A DNA stretch of 64,000 nucleotides from Clostridia bacterium (GTDB lineage: Bacteria > Bacillota > Clostridia > Christensenellales > Aristaeellaceae): positions 186,001-250,000 of the forward strand of contig JAFRBK010000011.1 in assembly GCA_017404985.1 (NCBI GenBank). The letters run 5' to 3'. Each line of letters starts with the position of its first letter. The first letter of the stretch is position 1. The notes under the pieces were generated by a model. The model was not told the DNA's origin. It did not search any database and worked only from the letters and a program-made list of their open reading frames with translations. This document shows positions 36,216 through 44,043 of the stretch, piece after piece. A program made the translations under genes and the position numbers.

Positions 36216-37220
36216 TCAGCTCTCCTTGGTGTAGAGGTGCTCCAGCACCCATTCTGTCGCCGCGCCATCCCGCATGTGGAATTCCACGAATCCGTCTTCC
36301 CCGAACCCGTATTCTCCCTCGGGATGGTCCACCGCCAGAATCTGGTAGCTGTGGGATTTCACCAGTTCCTCCGCCAGCCGCTTCACAGTCATATTGCTGA
36401 CAGCCAGCTCCCCGATGGTGTTCAGCACGGTCTCGCCGAACTTGTTGTCCGCGGAGATCCGCTTGTTCATCTGTTTGATAGCCTTTTCCATGAACTCATT
36501 CTGACGCACCATGCGCTCTTCATTGGTGCCGGCGCCGATGGTCATACGGCTGCGGACGAAGGTCTCGGCCTCTTTTCCGTGCAGCGTCACCGTGCTGCCC
36601 TTTGTCCAGGCCGGGTTCACGCTGGTCATATCGAATTCCACGTTCACGGTCACGCCGCCCAGCGCGTCGTTCAGCACCGGCACCGCGGTGTAGTCGACCA
36701 TGTAGTATCCGTCTATCTCGATCCCATCCAGCAGGTTCTGCACGGCCTTCACGGTGTATTTCGCGTTGTCCTGCGGCGTCGCGCCGAAGCTGTGGGCCAG
36801 ACAGATCTGCATCACCCGGGTCCCGACCTCGTTGCCGAAGATGCCCAGAATCTGCACGTCGGTCATAGTGTCGCGTTCGATCTGCAGCTGGTGAATCACC
36901 TTGTCTGTGTGGTCAATGGCGATCAGCATCAGGAAGTCTGCCTGCCCGCCGTCCCGGTAGTTGTTCGCCGTCACGTTATGGGCCGCGCCTTCCTTGTCGA
37001 CGCCGGCAATCAGCATGGTCGTCACAGCCGGCTTCTCCCGGTATGTCGCCCCTTTGTATTCCACGGTCCGCAGCTGGCCGAATCCCTCGCTCATGCTGCC
37101 CCGCCGCTCTGCGTACTGCGCTTCGTCGCTGTTGCGCAGCAAAATCAGCACGGCAGCCAGCACCGCCGCGGCAGCTATCACGATGATCCCCGCCCGGATC
37201 CATATCTGCTTCTTTTTCAT
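36216..37220 (-). CDS. LytR-CpsA-Psr (LCP) family glycopolymer transferase
   Basis: 334 residues: short cytoplasmic N terminus, one membrane segment (residues 8-28), and an extracellular LCP domain. Family enzymes move undecaprenyl-linked glycopolymers to peptidoglycan. The conserved region includes MLIAIDHTDKVIHQLQIERD and the Arg of FVRSRMT. The gene sits directly between CpsD and CpsB, its start adjacent to the kinase stop at 37221. The order CpsC-CpsD-LCP-CpsB supports a role in attaching the polysaccharide built by this locus. Confidence 0.9.
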   Translation of the reverse strand: MKKKQIWIRAGIIVIAAAAVLAAVLILLRNSDEAQYAERRGSMSEGFGQLRTVEYKGATYREKPAVTTMLIAGVDKEGAAHNVTANNYRDGGQADFLMLIAIDHTDKVIHQLQIERDTMTDVQILGIFGNEVGTRVMQICLAHSFGATPQDNAKYTVKAVQNLLDGIEIDGYYMVDYTAVPVLNDALGGVTVNVEFDMTSVNPAWTKGSTVTLHGKEAETFVRSRMTIGAGTNEERMVRQNEFMEKAIKQMNKRISADNKFGETVLNTIGELAVSNMTVKRLAEELVKSHSYQILAVDHPEGEYGFGEDGFVEFHMRDGAATEWVLEHLYTKES

Positions 37221-37985
37221 TTATTTCTTCTCTCTTCTGTAGTACCCCTCGTTACTGTACTTCCCGTATTTCCCGTATTTTCCGTATTTTCCGTATTTTC
37301 CGTATCCGTAGTGCCCGCCGTAGCTGTAGTATTTCTTCGTGCTCAGCCGATCCATGCTGACCTTGTTCAGAATGCATCCCAGAATCGGGGTACCCGTGCG
37401 TTCCATCTGCTGCTTGGTTTCCGCCAGGGCCCGCCGATGGGTCTTCGCGTACTCAAGCACCAGCACGCTCCCGTCGCAGCTCTTGGCGATTTCGGCCGCA
37501 TCGATCACCAGGCCGATGGGCGGTGCGTCGATCACCACGAAGTCAAAGCTCTCCCCGACAGCCTGGATCAGGTGGTCGAAGTCCGGTGTGGAAATCAGGC
37601 TCAGAGGGGTCTGTACATCCGTCCCGATCGGGATCAGGTATACGTTCTGGATGCTGGTCTCGTAGATTGCGTCTTCCAGCTGGCATTGCCCGCTCAGATA
37701 GTGGGCCAGCCCCAGGCCGGCGCCGGTCAGCTGAATGCCGTAGTGCGCGTTCATCACGCTCAGCCGCAGGTCCGCGTCCACCAGCAGCACGCGCTTGCCG
37801 CGCTGGGCCATATTAACGGCGATCTGGATCGACACAAAGCTCTTCCCGTCGTTCGGCTCGCAGCTGGTGATGACGATTTTCTTCACGTTCTTCCCGGAGA
37901 AGGAAAGGTTGGAGCAGATGGTGTTCAGCGCCTCCGCCCCGGCGTAGTCCAGTGTCAGGTTTCCGCTGATCAGGGCCCGTTGCAT
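37221..37985 (-). CDS. CpsD-type bacterial tyrosine kinase
   Basis: 254 residues. A BY-kinase works with the CpsC membrane protein to control polysaccharide length. Walker A is variant (CEPNDGKS instead of EPGEGKS), Walker A' is VLLVDADLR and Walker B is FVVIDAPP. The C-terminal tail holds a cluster of about ten Tyr residues, with GKY repeated five times, encoded by 9-base tandem units (about 37252-37310). This cluster is the expected autophosphorylation site. It begins six bases from the end of CpsC. Confidence 0.92.
   Translation of the reverse strand: MQRALISGNLTLDYAGAEALNTICSNLSFSGKNVKKIVITSCEPNDGKSFVSIQIAVNMAQRGKRVLLVDADLRLSVMNAHYGIQLTGAGLGLAHYLSGQCQLEDAIYETSIQNVYLIPIGTDVQTPLSLISTPDFDHLIQAVGESFDFVVIDAPPIGLVIDAAEIAKSCDGSVLVLEYAKTHRRALAETKQQMERTGTPILGCILNKVSMDRLSTKKYYSYGGHYGYGKYGKYGKYGKYGKYSNEGYYRREKK
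37252..37310 (-). repeat. 9-base tandem repeat encoding GKY in the kinase tail
   Basis: Five near-identical 9-base units encode Gly-Lys-Tyr. Copy number changes would alter the number of phosphorylatable tyrosines without a frameshift. Confidence 0.8.
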
Positions 37986-37991
37986 CCGTCC

Positions 37992-38792
37992 TCACTCTCC
38001 TTTCTTTTCTTTCCGCCGCCCGTAAGCGGAGGAGGGAGTTCCGTTCTTTTCGTTCTCGTCCATGTGCTGCAGCGGGATCATGCCCAGCGTCGCCAGATTC
38101 CCGACCTTGGCGATGTCCTCTCCGGTCATAACCCGGTCATCGGACAGGAAGCGGATTGTGATGATCGCCATCGCCAGCAGTGCCCCGGCCAGGAACCCGA
38201 TGATCACGTCCCGGGTCTTCTGGGGGGTCACCGGCTTGTCCGGCAGCTTCGCCTCTTCAAAGATGTTCGGCTCCCGCATGTCCATCTTGGCCGCGATAAA
38301 CTCCCGGGCCACCTGGGCATAGGTGTCCGCAATGATCTTGGCCTCCGACGGATCCGGGGATTTCGCCTTTACGTACAGCACATGGGTGTTGGCCGGGTTC
38401 GAAACGCTGATCATCCCTGCCAGCTTGGAATAGCTGTAATTCAGGTTCAGCCGCTTGTCCACCAGCTCGTGCACGTGCCAGTTTTTGAATACTTCCTGGT
38501 AGTCCGCCGCCAGGTTGGAACCGATCTGCAGGTCGGTCAGGCTGATGGTCGTGTCCGACCCGACGATGTAGATTTTGGCCGTCGCCTCATAAATCGGTGT
38601 CACCAGGAACATCACGACCGCCGCGGTAATCCCCGCCGCAACAAAAGCCGCAATCAGAATCCAGTGGATCTTCTCCAGAAAACGGTAGAACAACGCCGCC
38701 AGGTCAATTTCCTGTTCGTTTTCCTCGATTTCTGCTTCCGTCCGGACCACCGGGGCTGTCGGCTTCTGCTCGATGTTAGTTGTCTTGTCCAT
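37992..38792 (-). CDS. CpsC/Wzz-type polysaccharide co-polymerase
   Basis: About 266 residues. Two membrane segments (near residues 44-64 and 205-225) flank an extracellular chain-length domain, with Pro-rich PDKPVTPQKTR before the second segment. The cytoplasmic end activates the separate CpsD kinase. ATG 38792 is used because a GAGAG-type site lies before it; ATG 38816 in frame has no ribosome site. Gene order CpsC-CpsD matches other Gram-positive loci in which membrane and kinase parts are split. Confidence 0.88.
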   Translation of the reverse strand: MDKTTNIEQKPTAPVVRTEAEIEENEQEIDLAALFYRFLEKIHWILIAAFVAAGITAAVVMFLVTPIYEATAKIYIVGSDTTISLTDLQIGSNLAADYQEVFKNWHVHELVDKRLNLNYSYSKLAGMISVSNPANTHVLYVKAKSPDPSEAKIIADTYAQVAREFIAAKMDMREPNIFEEAKLPDKPVTPQKTRDVIIGFLAGALLAMAIITIRFLSDDRVMTGEDIAKVGNLATLGMIPLQHMDENEKNGTPSSAYGRRKEKKGE

Positions 38793-38833
38793 CGCTGTTC
38801 TCTCAAACCCTTCCATGTTCAGTTCAATCCATT

Positions 38834-38971
38834 TTAATAAATTTCTGTCTTTTTTTCAAGCACTTCCAATATATTGTGTCCGCTGCCTGCCCTCCTGGTG
38901 AGCATCATGACCTCGGCCTGGATGTAGAGAAGCATGCCCTGGCTGATGTCTCCCGCTATATGTTGTTCCGG
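38834..38971 (-). other. In-frame open tail after the transglutaminase stop
   Basis: Past the TAG at 38972 the same frame stays open for about 45 codons and reads a plausible helical peptide (MLLYIQAEVMMLTRR) before TAA at 38834-38836. It may be a former C terminus cut off by the TAG, a small separate peptide starting at the internal ATG, or chance. It fills most of the 155-base gap before CpsC. Confidence 0.3.
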
Positions 38972-40753
38972 CTAAGTACCGTCAGCAAAAAGGAAATGGA
39001 CTCCGTCCATCCAGTCAGCTCCTTCATCAAGGCCAACAACCACGCTATCTTCAAATGCGCCGGGTTCAACCGTGCATTCCCCCGTCAGCCGCGCCAGCAC
39101 CACCGGGCTGCCCGCAAAGGCCCCTGCCCGGAACACACAGCCTTCCGCTTCAATCCGGACCAGGCTCTCGTTCCCGGCAAAAGCCTCCGCCTGGATTTCC
39201 GCTCCTGCCGGCAGATGCAGGATCGGTCCTTCCGGCAATTCGTCGGCAGCCAGAGTCACCGGCTCCGTCGACGGAGATTCCACGCCATCCCGAATCATAG
39301 TGAAGGTATAAGTTCCCGCGTCGAAAATCAGTCCGATGCCGTTTTCCAGGGGCAGTTCCTCCGCGCTTTCCTCCCCGTCTTCCCCTGCATCGCCTCCGGA
39401 AACGCGATGAATCATCAGCGTTGCGTCCGGAAATACCGGGTTTTCGTTCATCACCCGCACGCCGGCGGCGTACCCCGGAAAAAGAACCCCGCTGCTCATC
39501 TGTACCTCCGGTGCCTTTTCCACCGCGGCCTTCCATTCCGCGTAGTCCATCGGATACAGCGTCAGGTCCTCCTCCGTCCAGCTCTGGCCTTCGTTGTAGA
39601 TATACTTCACGGTTCCTTTGTCGAAACGGATCGTATATCCTGTTGCTGCGTCGCCGTCCGTATATCCTTTCATGAACAGGTCGTATCCCAGGTCATAATT
39701 CGTCAGGTCCACCAGGTAATGGTGCCCGCCGATGGATACCACATTCCACATGTGTGGGCCGTTGGTCTGGCCCTGTACGCTGATGGCCGTGGCCGCTTTT
39801 GTTCCCTGGTCACACAGGTATTGGAACGCCTTGGCGTATCCTTCGCAGACCACTTTGGTGTTCGGTTTTCCGTCGAACACCCACACCAGCTGCCACGGAT
39901 CTCCGTACGGGTCGCTTTCAGATGCATCGTTATTGTAGTCCGCCAGTCCGCAGATTGCATCCCGGTAGGAAGCCAGTTTCTCTTCGTCGCTCTTGTTCCG
40001 GTTTTCTTCCAGAATTGCCGCCGCGTTTTCCGCCGCCGCCTGCACGCCGGCGCCATAGCTCGTGTCCATCTCGTATTCGCTGTATACGATTTCCCCGCCA
40101 GCTATCTCGGACTGCATGGCATAGTCCCGGCTGACGCTCATCCTGACCAGAATATTTCCCTTCACCGTAATTGTGGTGCTGGAAGCAGCATATGATTTTG
40201 ATTCATAGCCGACTTTGGTCCCATGCCCTTCCGATTTGTCATACCAGTAAAGTTCATAAGGTGAATCGGCAATCAGGCAGATCACTGCGTCGCTGGGATG
40301 AAGCTGGCTCCGGTTCTGGAGCATCGCAGCCATCGCCGCCGATTTTGCCTCCTGCGTAATGCTGCCGTCCTCGATAATCGTGGTGACTCCCAGTTCCTCC
40401 GCGGTGAATGAGTTTTTGAATACCTCTCCGTATGGAATGGCGAAATCCGTACTCCCTTTTTCTCCCGCAGCCACTTCGCTGACAAGCGTCCTCAGCGCAA
40501 CATACAGGCTGCGGTCCGGTTCAGGCAGGCGAAGCCCGGAAGGCAAAGAGATCCGAAGGATCCGGCGGTGAGGCATGGCATTCATGATATAGGCCGAAGC
40601 CAGGTCTGCTTCCCCTCCTGTTTCGGAAATGCCGATGATCATCTCGTCTGTTGTCTCTGCCTCTGTCGCTTCAGTAACGATCTCCTCCGCCGAAGCCGAA
40701 AAGAAAAGCAGGCAGAAGCAGAACAAAACGAAAATCGGAACTATTCTTTTCAA
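38972..40753 (-). CDS. Secreted transglutaminase-like protein
   Basis: About 593 residues. A signal peptide (LKRIVPIFVLFCFCLLFF, ending SASA) leads to a transglutaminase-like cysteine-protease fold: Cys in KVVCEGYAKAF, His in GPHMWNVV, Asp in LVDLTNYD. The C-terminal third has LRR_5-like units (AEAFAGNESLVRIEAEG). It may process or cross-link surface proteins. The start is TTG at 40753: it overlaps the TGA of the epimerase gene (TTGA), and GGAGG lies seven bases before it. A longer frame to ATG 40798 would overlap the epimerase gene by 49 bases. Its place inside a polysaccharide operon is unusual. Confidence 0.8.
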   Translation of the reverse strand: MKRIVPIFVLFCFCLLFFSASAEEIVTEATEAETTDEMIIGISETGGEADLASAYIMNAMPHRRILRISLPSGLRLPEPDRSLYVALRTLVSEVAAGEKGSTDFAIPYGEVFKNSFTAEELGVTTIIEDGSITQEAKSAAMAAMLQNRSQLHPSDAVICLIADSPYELYWYDKSEGHGTKVGYESKSYAASSTTITVKGNILVRMSVSRDYAMQSEIAGGEIVYSEYEMDTSYGAGVQAAAENAAAILEENRNKSDEEKLASYRDAICGLADYNNDASESDPYGDPWQLVWVFDGKPNTKVVCEGYAKAFQYLCDQGTKAATAISVQGQTNGPHMWNVVSIGGHHYLVDLTNYDLGYDLFMKGYTDGDAATGYTIRFDKGTVKYIYNEGQSWTEEDLTLYPMDYAEWKAAVEKAPEVQMSSGVLFPGYAAGVRVMNENPVFPDATLMIHRVSGGDAGEDGEESAEELPLENGIGLIFDAGTYTFTMIRDGVESPSTEPVTLAADELPEGPILHLPAGAEIQAEAFAGNESLVRIEAEGCVFRAGAFAGSPVVLARLTGECTVEPGAFEDSVVVGLDEGADWMDGVHFLFADGT

Positions 40754-41865
40754 ACCCGTCCTCCTTCTTTTGCGGGGCCGTAATATTTCATGTGCCATTC
40801 ACAGTAGCCGCGGAGAGTGTCCCGGAGGGGAATTTGGGGCGTGAAGCCGTAGTCACGTTCGAGGGCTTCGGAATCGGCATAGGTCACGGGAACGTCCCCC
40901 GGCTGCATCGGAACCAGTTCGCGATGGGCTTCGAAGTCATAGTCCTCCGGCAGGACGCCCGCCCGCACCAGTTCCTCCTGCAGGATGCTTACGAATTCCA
41001 GCAGGTTCTCCGGCTTGCCGCCGCCGATGTTGTACACCGCATAGGGTGGAATCGGCAGCCCGTCTTCCCCGGTTTCCCTCGCCGGAGCGCCGCGCATCAC
41101 CCGGATCAGGCCTTCACAGATATCGTCCACGTCGGTGAAGTCCCGCTTCATCTTGCCATAGTTGAAGATTTTGATGGTCTGCCCTTTGCAGAGCTTGTCC
41201 GCGAAGCCCATCATCGCCATGTCGGGTCGCGAAGGGCCTTTGCCGATCACGGTGAAGAAACGGAGTCCCGTCGAGGGGATGTTGTAGAGCTTGGAATAGG
41301 CGTGTGCCAGCAGCTCGTTGGATTTCTTTGTGGCTGCATAGAGCGAAACCGGATGGTCCACTTTGTCATCCGTGCTGAACGGCACCTTCCTGTTCCCGCC
41401 GTACACGGAGGAGCTGCTGGCATATACCAGGTGCTCGATGCCTGTCGCTCCCCCGTCGTAGCTGTGCCTGCAGGCTTCCAGGATGTTATAGAAGCCGATG
41501 ATGTTCGATTGGATGTAGGCGTCGGGATGGTCAATGCTGTACCGAACGCCGGCCTGGGCCGCCAGCGCCGCCAGCACGGAAGGTTTGTATTCCGCGAAGA
41601 CCCGGTCCACCAGTTCCTTGTCCGCGATATCTCCCTTGATAAAGATGTGTCTGGCCGGGGATTTCTCCGCCGCTTCTTCGATGAGGGACAGGCGGTACTC
41701 CTTCAGCTTCGGATCGTAGTAATCGTTCATGTTGTCCAGGCTGATGATGGTGCCGCCTGTCATTTCGGAGAGCAGTCGGATCACCAGCGTCGCGCCGATG
41801 AACCCTGGGCTGCCGGTCACCAGAATTGTTTTGCCGTTCAGGTCAATATGTTCTTTCATATGCAT
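40750..41865 (-). CDS. UDP-glucuronate 4-epimerase-like NAD-dependent epimerase
   Basis: 371 residues of the extended SDR fold. NAD-binding GSPGFIG near residue 18, catalytic YAATK near 178, and DNMNDYYDPKLKEYR near 45, a signature of UDP-glucuronate 4-epimerases that interconvert UDP-GlcA and UDP-GalA. One deviation: the usual FFTVYGPWGRPDMA reads FFTVIGKGPSRPDMA, so the substrate loop differs. It follows the nucleotidyltransferase after 51 bases and overlaps the next start. ATG 41865 and 41859 are both possible; an AAGGA site precedes them. Confidence 0.85.
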   Translation of the reverse strand: MHMKEHIDLNGKTILVTGSPGFIGATLVIRLLSEMTGGTIISLDNMNDYYDPKLKEYRLSLIEEAAEKSPARHIFIKGDIADKELVDRVFAEYKPSVLAALAAQAGVRYSIDHPDAYIQSNIIGFYNILEACRHSYDGGATGIEHLVYASSSSVYGGNRKVPFSTDDKVDHPVSLYAATKKSNELLAHAYSKLYNIPSTGLRFFTVIGKGPSRPDMAMMGFADKLCKGQTIKIFNYGKMKRDFTDVDDICEGLIRVMRGAPARETGEDGLPIPPYAVYNIGGGKPENLLEFVSILQEELVRAGVLPEDYDFEAHRELVPMQPGDVPVTYADSEALERDYGFTPQIPLRDTLRGYCEWHMKYYGPAKEGGRV

Positions 41866-41916
41866 CCATTCCTTTTCATCCTGTCTCCAAATGCTGCTGG
41901 TACGGGCCTCTTTGTA

Positions 41917-42657
41917 TTATTGTTCAGGTCCGCGGTATGCCGATTTCACTGCCAGATAGGAAGCCATGTCCCCGATGTCCCATCTTCTCCCCGCCATCCT
42001 CCATGCATGCATGGGAACAGCCCTGCTCAGCCATGCCGCGAAGGATCCGGGTGCGTCCGCGCTGCATCCTGCGCCCAGGGCCTCCGGAATCCGGGCGATA
42101 TCCGCGGAAGTATAGCAGTAGAACGGTGGAACAGCCAGGTTCCCTTTGGGTTCACGGGGTTTCTCCTCATAGGAGGTGATCAGGGAATTGGGATTGACGG
42201 TAATCACAGCGGTCCGCTGGAGCGCCGGCAGGCTGTTCTCCTCGTGGCACATGACGCAGGATGTCCCCTTCTCCCGGGCGAAAGCGAGGAAGGGCTGGAG
42301 CGAAAAGTCCAGCACGTTGTCCCCGGCCATCACCAGGTAGTCGGAAGCGCCGGCCATTTCCGCCGCGAGCTGGATGTCCTTCACGGCGCCGAGGCGGGTT
42401 TCATTGGTGGATGTGCCGTCGTCGATCACCTGGATCCGCTTCCCGATGCGCTGGATGTTGCCCATCGCCCACTCATTGAACCGGTCCGCAAACTTGTGAT
42501 TGCTCACAACGATGATCTCATCAACTTCGGATTGTATGTCCTCTGTAAGCCATGTGATGATTGGCTTCCCGCCGACGTCGAGCAGCGGCTTCGGGAAGTT
42601 TTCCGTCAGGGGATAGAGGCGGGTGGCGTAGCCTGCGGCAAGAATAATTGCTTTCAT
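41917..42657 (-). CDS. Sugar-1-phosphate nucleotidyltransferase
   Basis: 246 residues. The N terminus KAIILAAGYATRLYPLTENFPKPLLDVGGKPI is the nucleotide-binding signature of sugar-phosphate nucleotidyltransferases, and DYLVMAGDNVLDF holds the metal-binding Asp. The short length without a C-terminal beta-helix fits simple pyrophosphorylases. The ATG at 42657 overlaps the stop of the kinase gene (ATGA), so kinase and transferase are coupled, probably making a sugar 1-phosphate and then its NDP-sugar. UDP-GalA as product is inference. Confidence 0.85.
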   Translation of the reverse strand: MKAIILAAGYATRLYPLTENFPKPLLDVGGKPIITWLTEDIQSEVDEIIVVSNHKFADRFNEWAMGNIQRIGKRIQVIDDGTSTNETRLGAVKDIQLAAEMAGASDYLVMAGDNVLDFSLQPFLAFAREKGTSCVMCHEENSLPALQRTAVITVNPNSLITSYEEKPREPKGNLAVPPFYCYTSADIARIPEALGAGCSADAPGSFAAWLSRAVPMHAWRMAGRRWDIGDMASYLAVKSAYRGPEQ

Positions 42658-43841
42658 CTGGTCAGCCCTCCGCCCAGGTCCGCTCCGTCTGCGCTCCCGC
42701 AGGCAGCGCCGAAGTACTTGCCCTCCAGTTGGGGATAGGCCCGAAGGTATGCCCGCCCGACCTTTGCCAGAATCTCCTCCGCCTTCCCGGGATCCATCAG
42801 CGCCATGCAGCATCCCTTGAACCCGGCTCCGGAGAACCGCCCGCCGTAGACGCCGTCGGTTTCTGTCAGAATCCCGTAAAGGGTAATCAGTTCCGGGCAG
42901 CCGCACTCATAGTTTTCAATGCTGCTCCGTCCGGATTCGAAGATCAGCCTTCCATAAGCTTCGATGTCGCCCTTCTTCCACGCCTCGGAACCTTTCTGCG
43001 TCCGCTCAAGCTCGGTGAAGTAGTGCGTAGCGCGGCATTTGAACGGGCCCGGAAGCCGGTCCTTGTATTCTTCATAGACTGGGCGGGGAACATCCCGCAG
43101 CACCGTATCCCTGAATTTCCCGTATGGAAGCCCGGCGTAGGCGAGCAGGCTCAGCCCGGCCGCCTTGCATTCATCCTGGCGAAGGTTGTAGGCGCTCGTC
43201 GCCAGGCTCCGCTCGAGGCCGCTGAAAAACACACCGATCACGAACGGCTTCCCTGTCCATGCGATGGTTTGGTAGCTGTCGTCAGCGCAGTCGAGGCAGA
43301 GCAGATGGTTGGCCTTGCTCAGCACTTCCGCGCACTGGTCAAGTTTTCCGCAGTTCACGCCGACATACTTGTTCTCCGCGGCCTTAGCCATTTTGATGGT
43401 TTCCCATTGTTCCAGCCGAATCCCGTTCACTTTTGCCAGCGCCGTCAGGAACGCGATAATCACGGCGGCTGAGGAAGACAGGCCGCCAATCGCCAGCTCG
43501 CCGTCAATCACGCAGCTGACGCCGTAACGGAGGGGATATTTCTCGCCCAGCTCCTTCGCTGCCCCGCGAAGGTGGTCGGCAAAGTCGTTCTGCTTTTCTT
43601 GCGGGATAGAAGAAACATGGAACTGCGCCCGCTTTTCCGGGAACTGCAGGCTGTAAATCTCGCAGATGCCGCTCATCTTCCTGCTGTATGCGATATAGAT
43701 TCCCTTATCGAGGGCCATGGCATGGACGACGCCGTTCTGGTGGTCGATGTGGGCGCCGAGCGGGGCCACGCGCAGGGGGCAGAAGGCGATCGCCTCCGGC
43801 TCCTTGTGATAGAGCTGAAAATAGAGATCGGTGCATTTCAT
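42654..43841 (-). CDS. GHMP kinase, galacturonokinase-like
   Basis: 395 residues of the GHMP sugar kinase family. The ATP loop is GGLSSSAAV near residue 115, and the third motif is GGRFSGAGFKGCC. The first motif reads RVAPLGAHIDHQNG, not the GEHTDYNGG form of galactokinase; PLGAHIDHQGG is the form I know from plant galacturonic-acid kinases. It would phosphorylate a uronic acid at C1. The frame continues to a GTG at 43877 without a ribosome site; ATG 43841 has AAAGGA upstream at somewhat long distance. It is the first gene of the long leftward operon, with a promoter at 43882-43911. Confidence 0.85.
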   Translation of the reverse strand: MKCTDLYFQLYHKEPEAIAFCPLRVAPLGAHIDHQNGVVHAMALDKGIYIAYSRKMSGICEIYSLQFPEKRAQFHVSSIPQEKQNDFADHLRGAAKELGEKYPLRYGVSCVIDGELAIGGLSSSAAVIIAFLTALAKVNGIRLEQWETIKMAKAAENKYVGVNCGKLDQCAEVLSKANHLLCLDCADDSYQTIAWTGKPFVIGVFFSGLERSLATSAYNLRQDECKAAGLSLLAYAGLPYGKFRDTVLRDVPRPVYEEYKDRLPGPFKCRATHYFTELERTQKGSEAWKKGDIEAYGRLIFESGRSSIENYECGCPELITLYGILTETDGVYGGRFSGAGFKGCCMALMDPGKAEEILAKVGRAYLRAYPQLEGKYFGAACGSADGADLGGGLTR

Positions 43842-43881
43842 CAGGGTTTCTGTTTCCTTTCCCGTTTCTGTTCTCACCCGT

Positions 43882-43911
43882 AGTGTAGCACAAAAATCCC
43901 TTCTCTATCAA
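43882..43911 (-). promoter_or_regulatory. Promoter of the uronate/polysaccharide operon
   Basis: Minus strand TTGATA (43906-43911) and TACACT (43882-43887) are 18 bases apart with a TG-type extension. It lies about 40 bases before the kinase start, and no other convincing promoter was seen until the end of the CpsB gene region. Confidence 0.65.
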
Positions 43912-44043
43912 TGGCTCCTGCCGATGTCTGCTGTCCCGGTCCATGGCTTCCCGGCACTTCGAGCTTCACCCCTGTCCAAACGTCAACCCGACCAACGAAT
44001 ACCTGCCACGCACGGAAAAAATGGCTTCCCCCCTGACGATGCA

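Noticed and set aside
36237-38837. An 866-codon rightward open frame opposite the LCP, CpsD and CpsC genes
   Set aside because: It crosses three well-supported genes on the other strand, has no ribosome site and shows no domain.
43912-44043. A short rightward peptide frame between the BACON giant and the kinase promoter
   Set aside because: It has no start with a ribosome site and no match to a known protein; kept as non-coding spacer.
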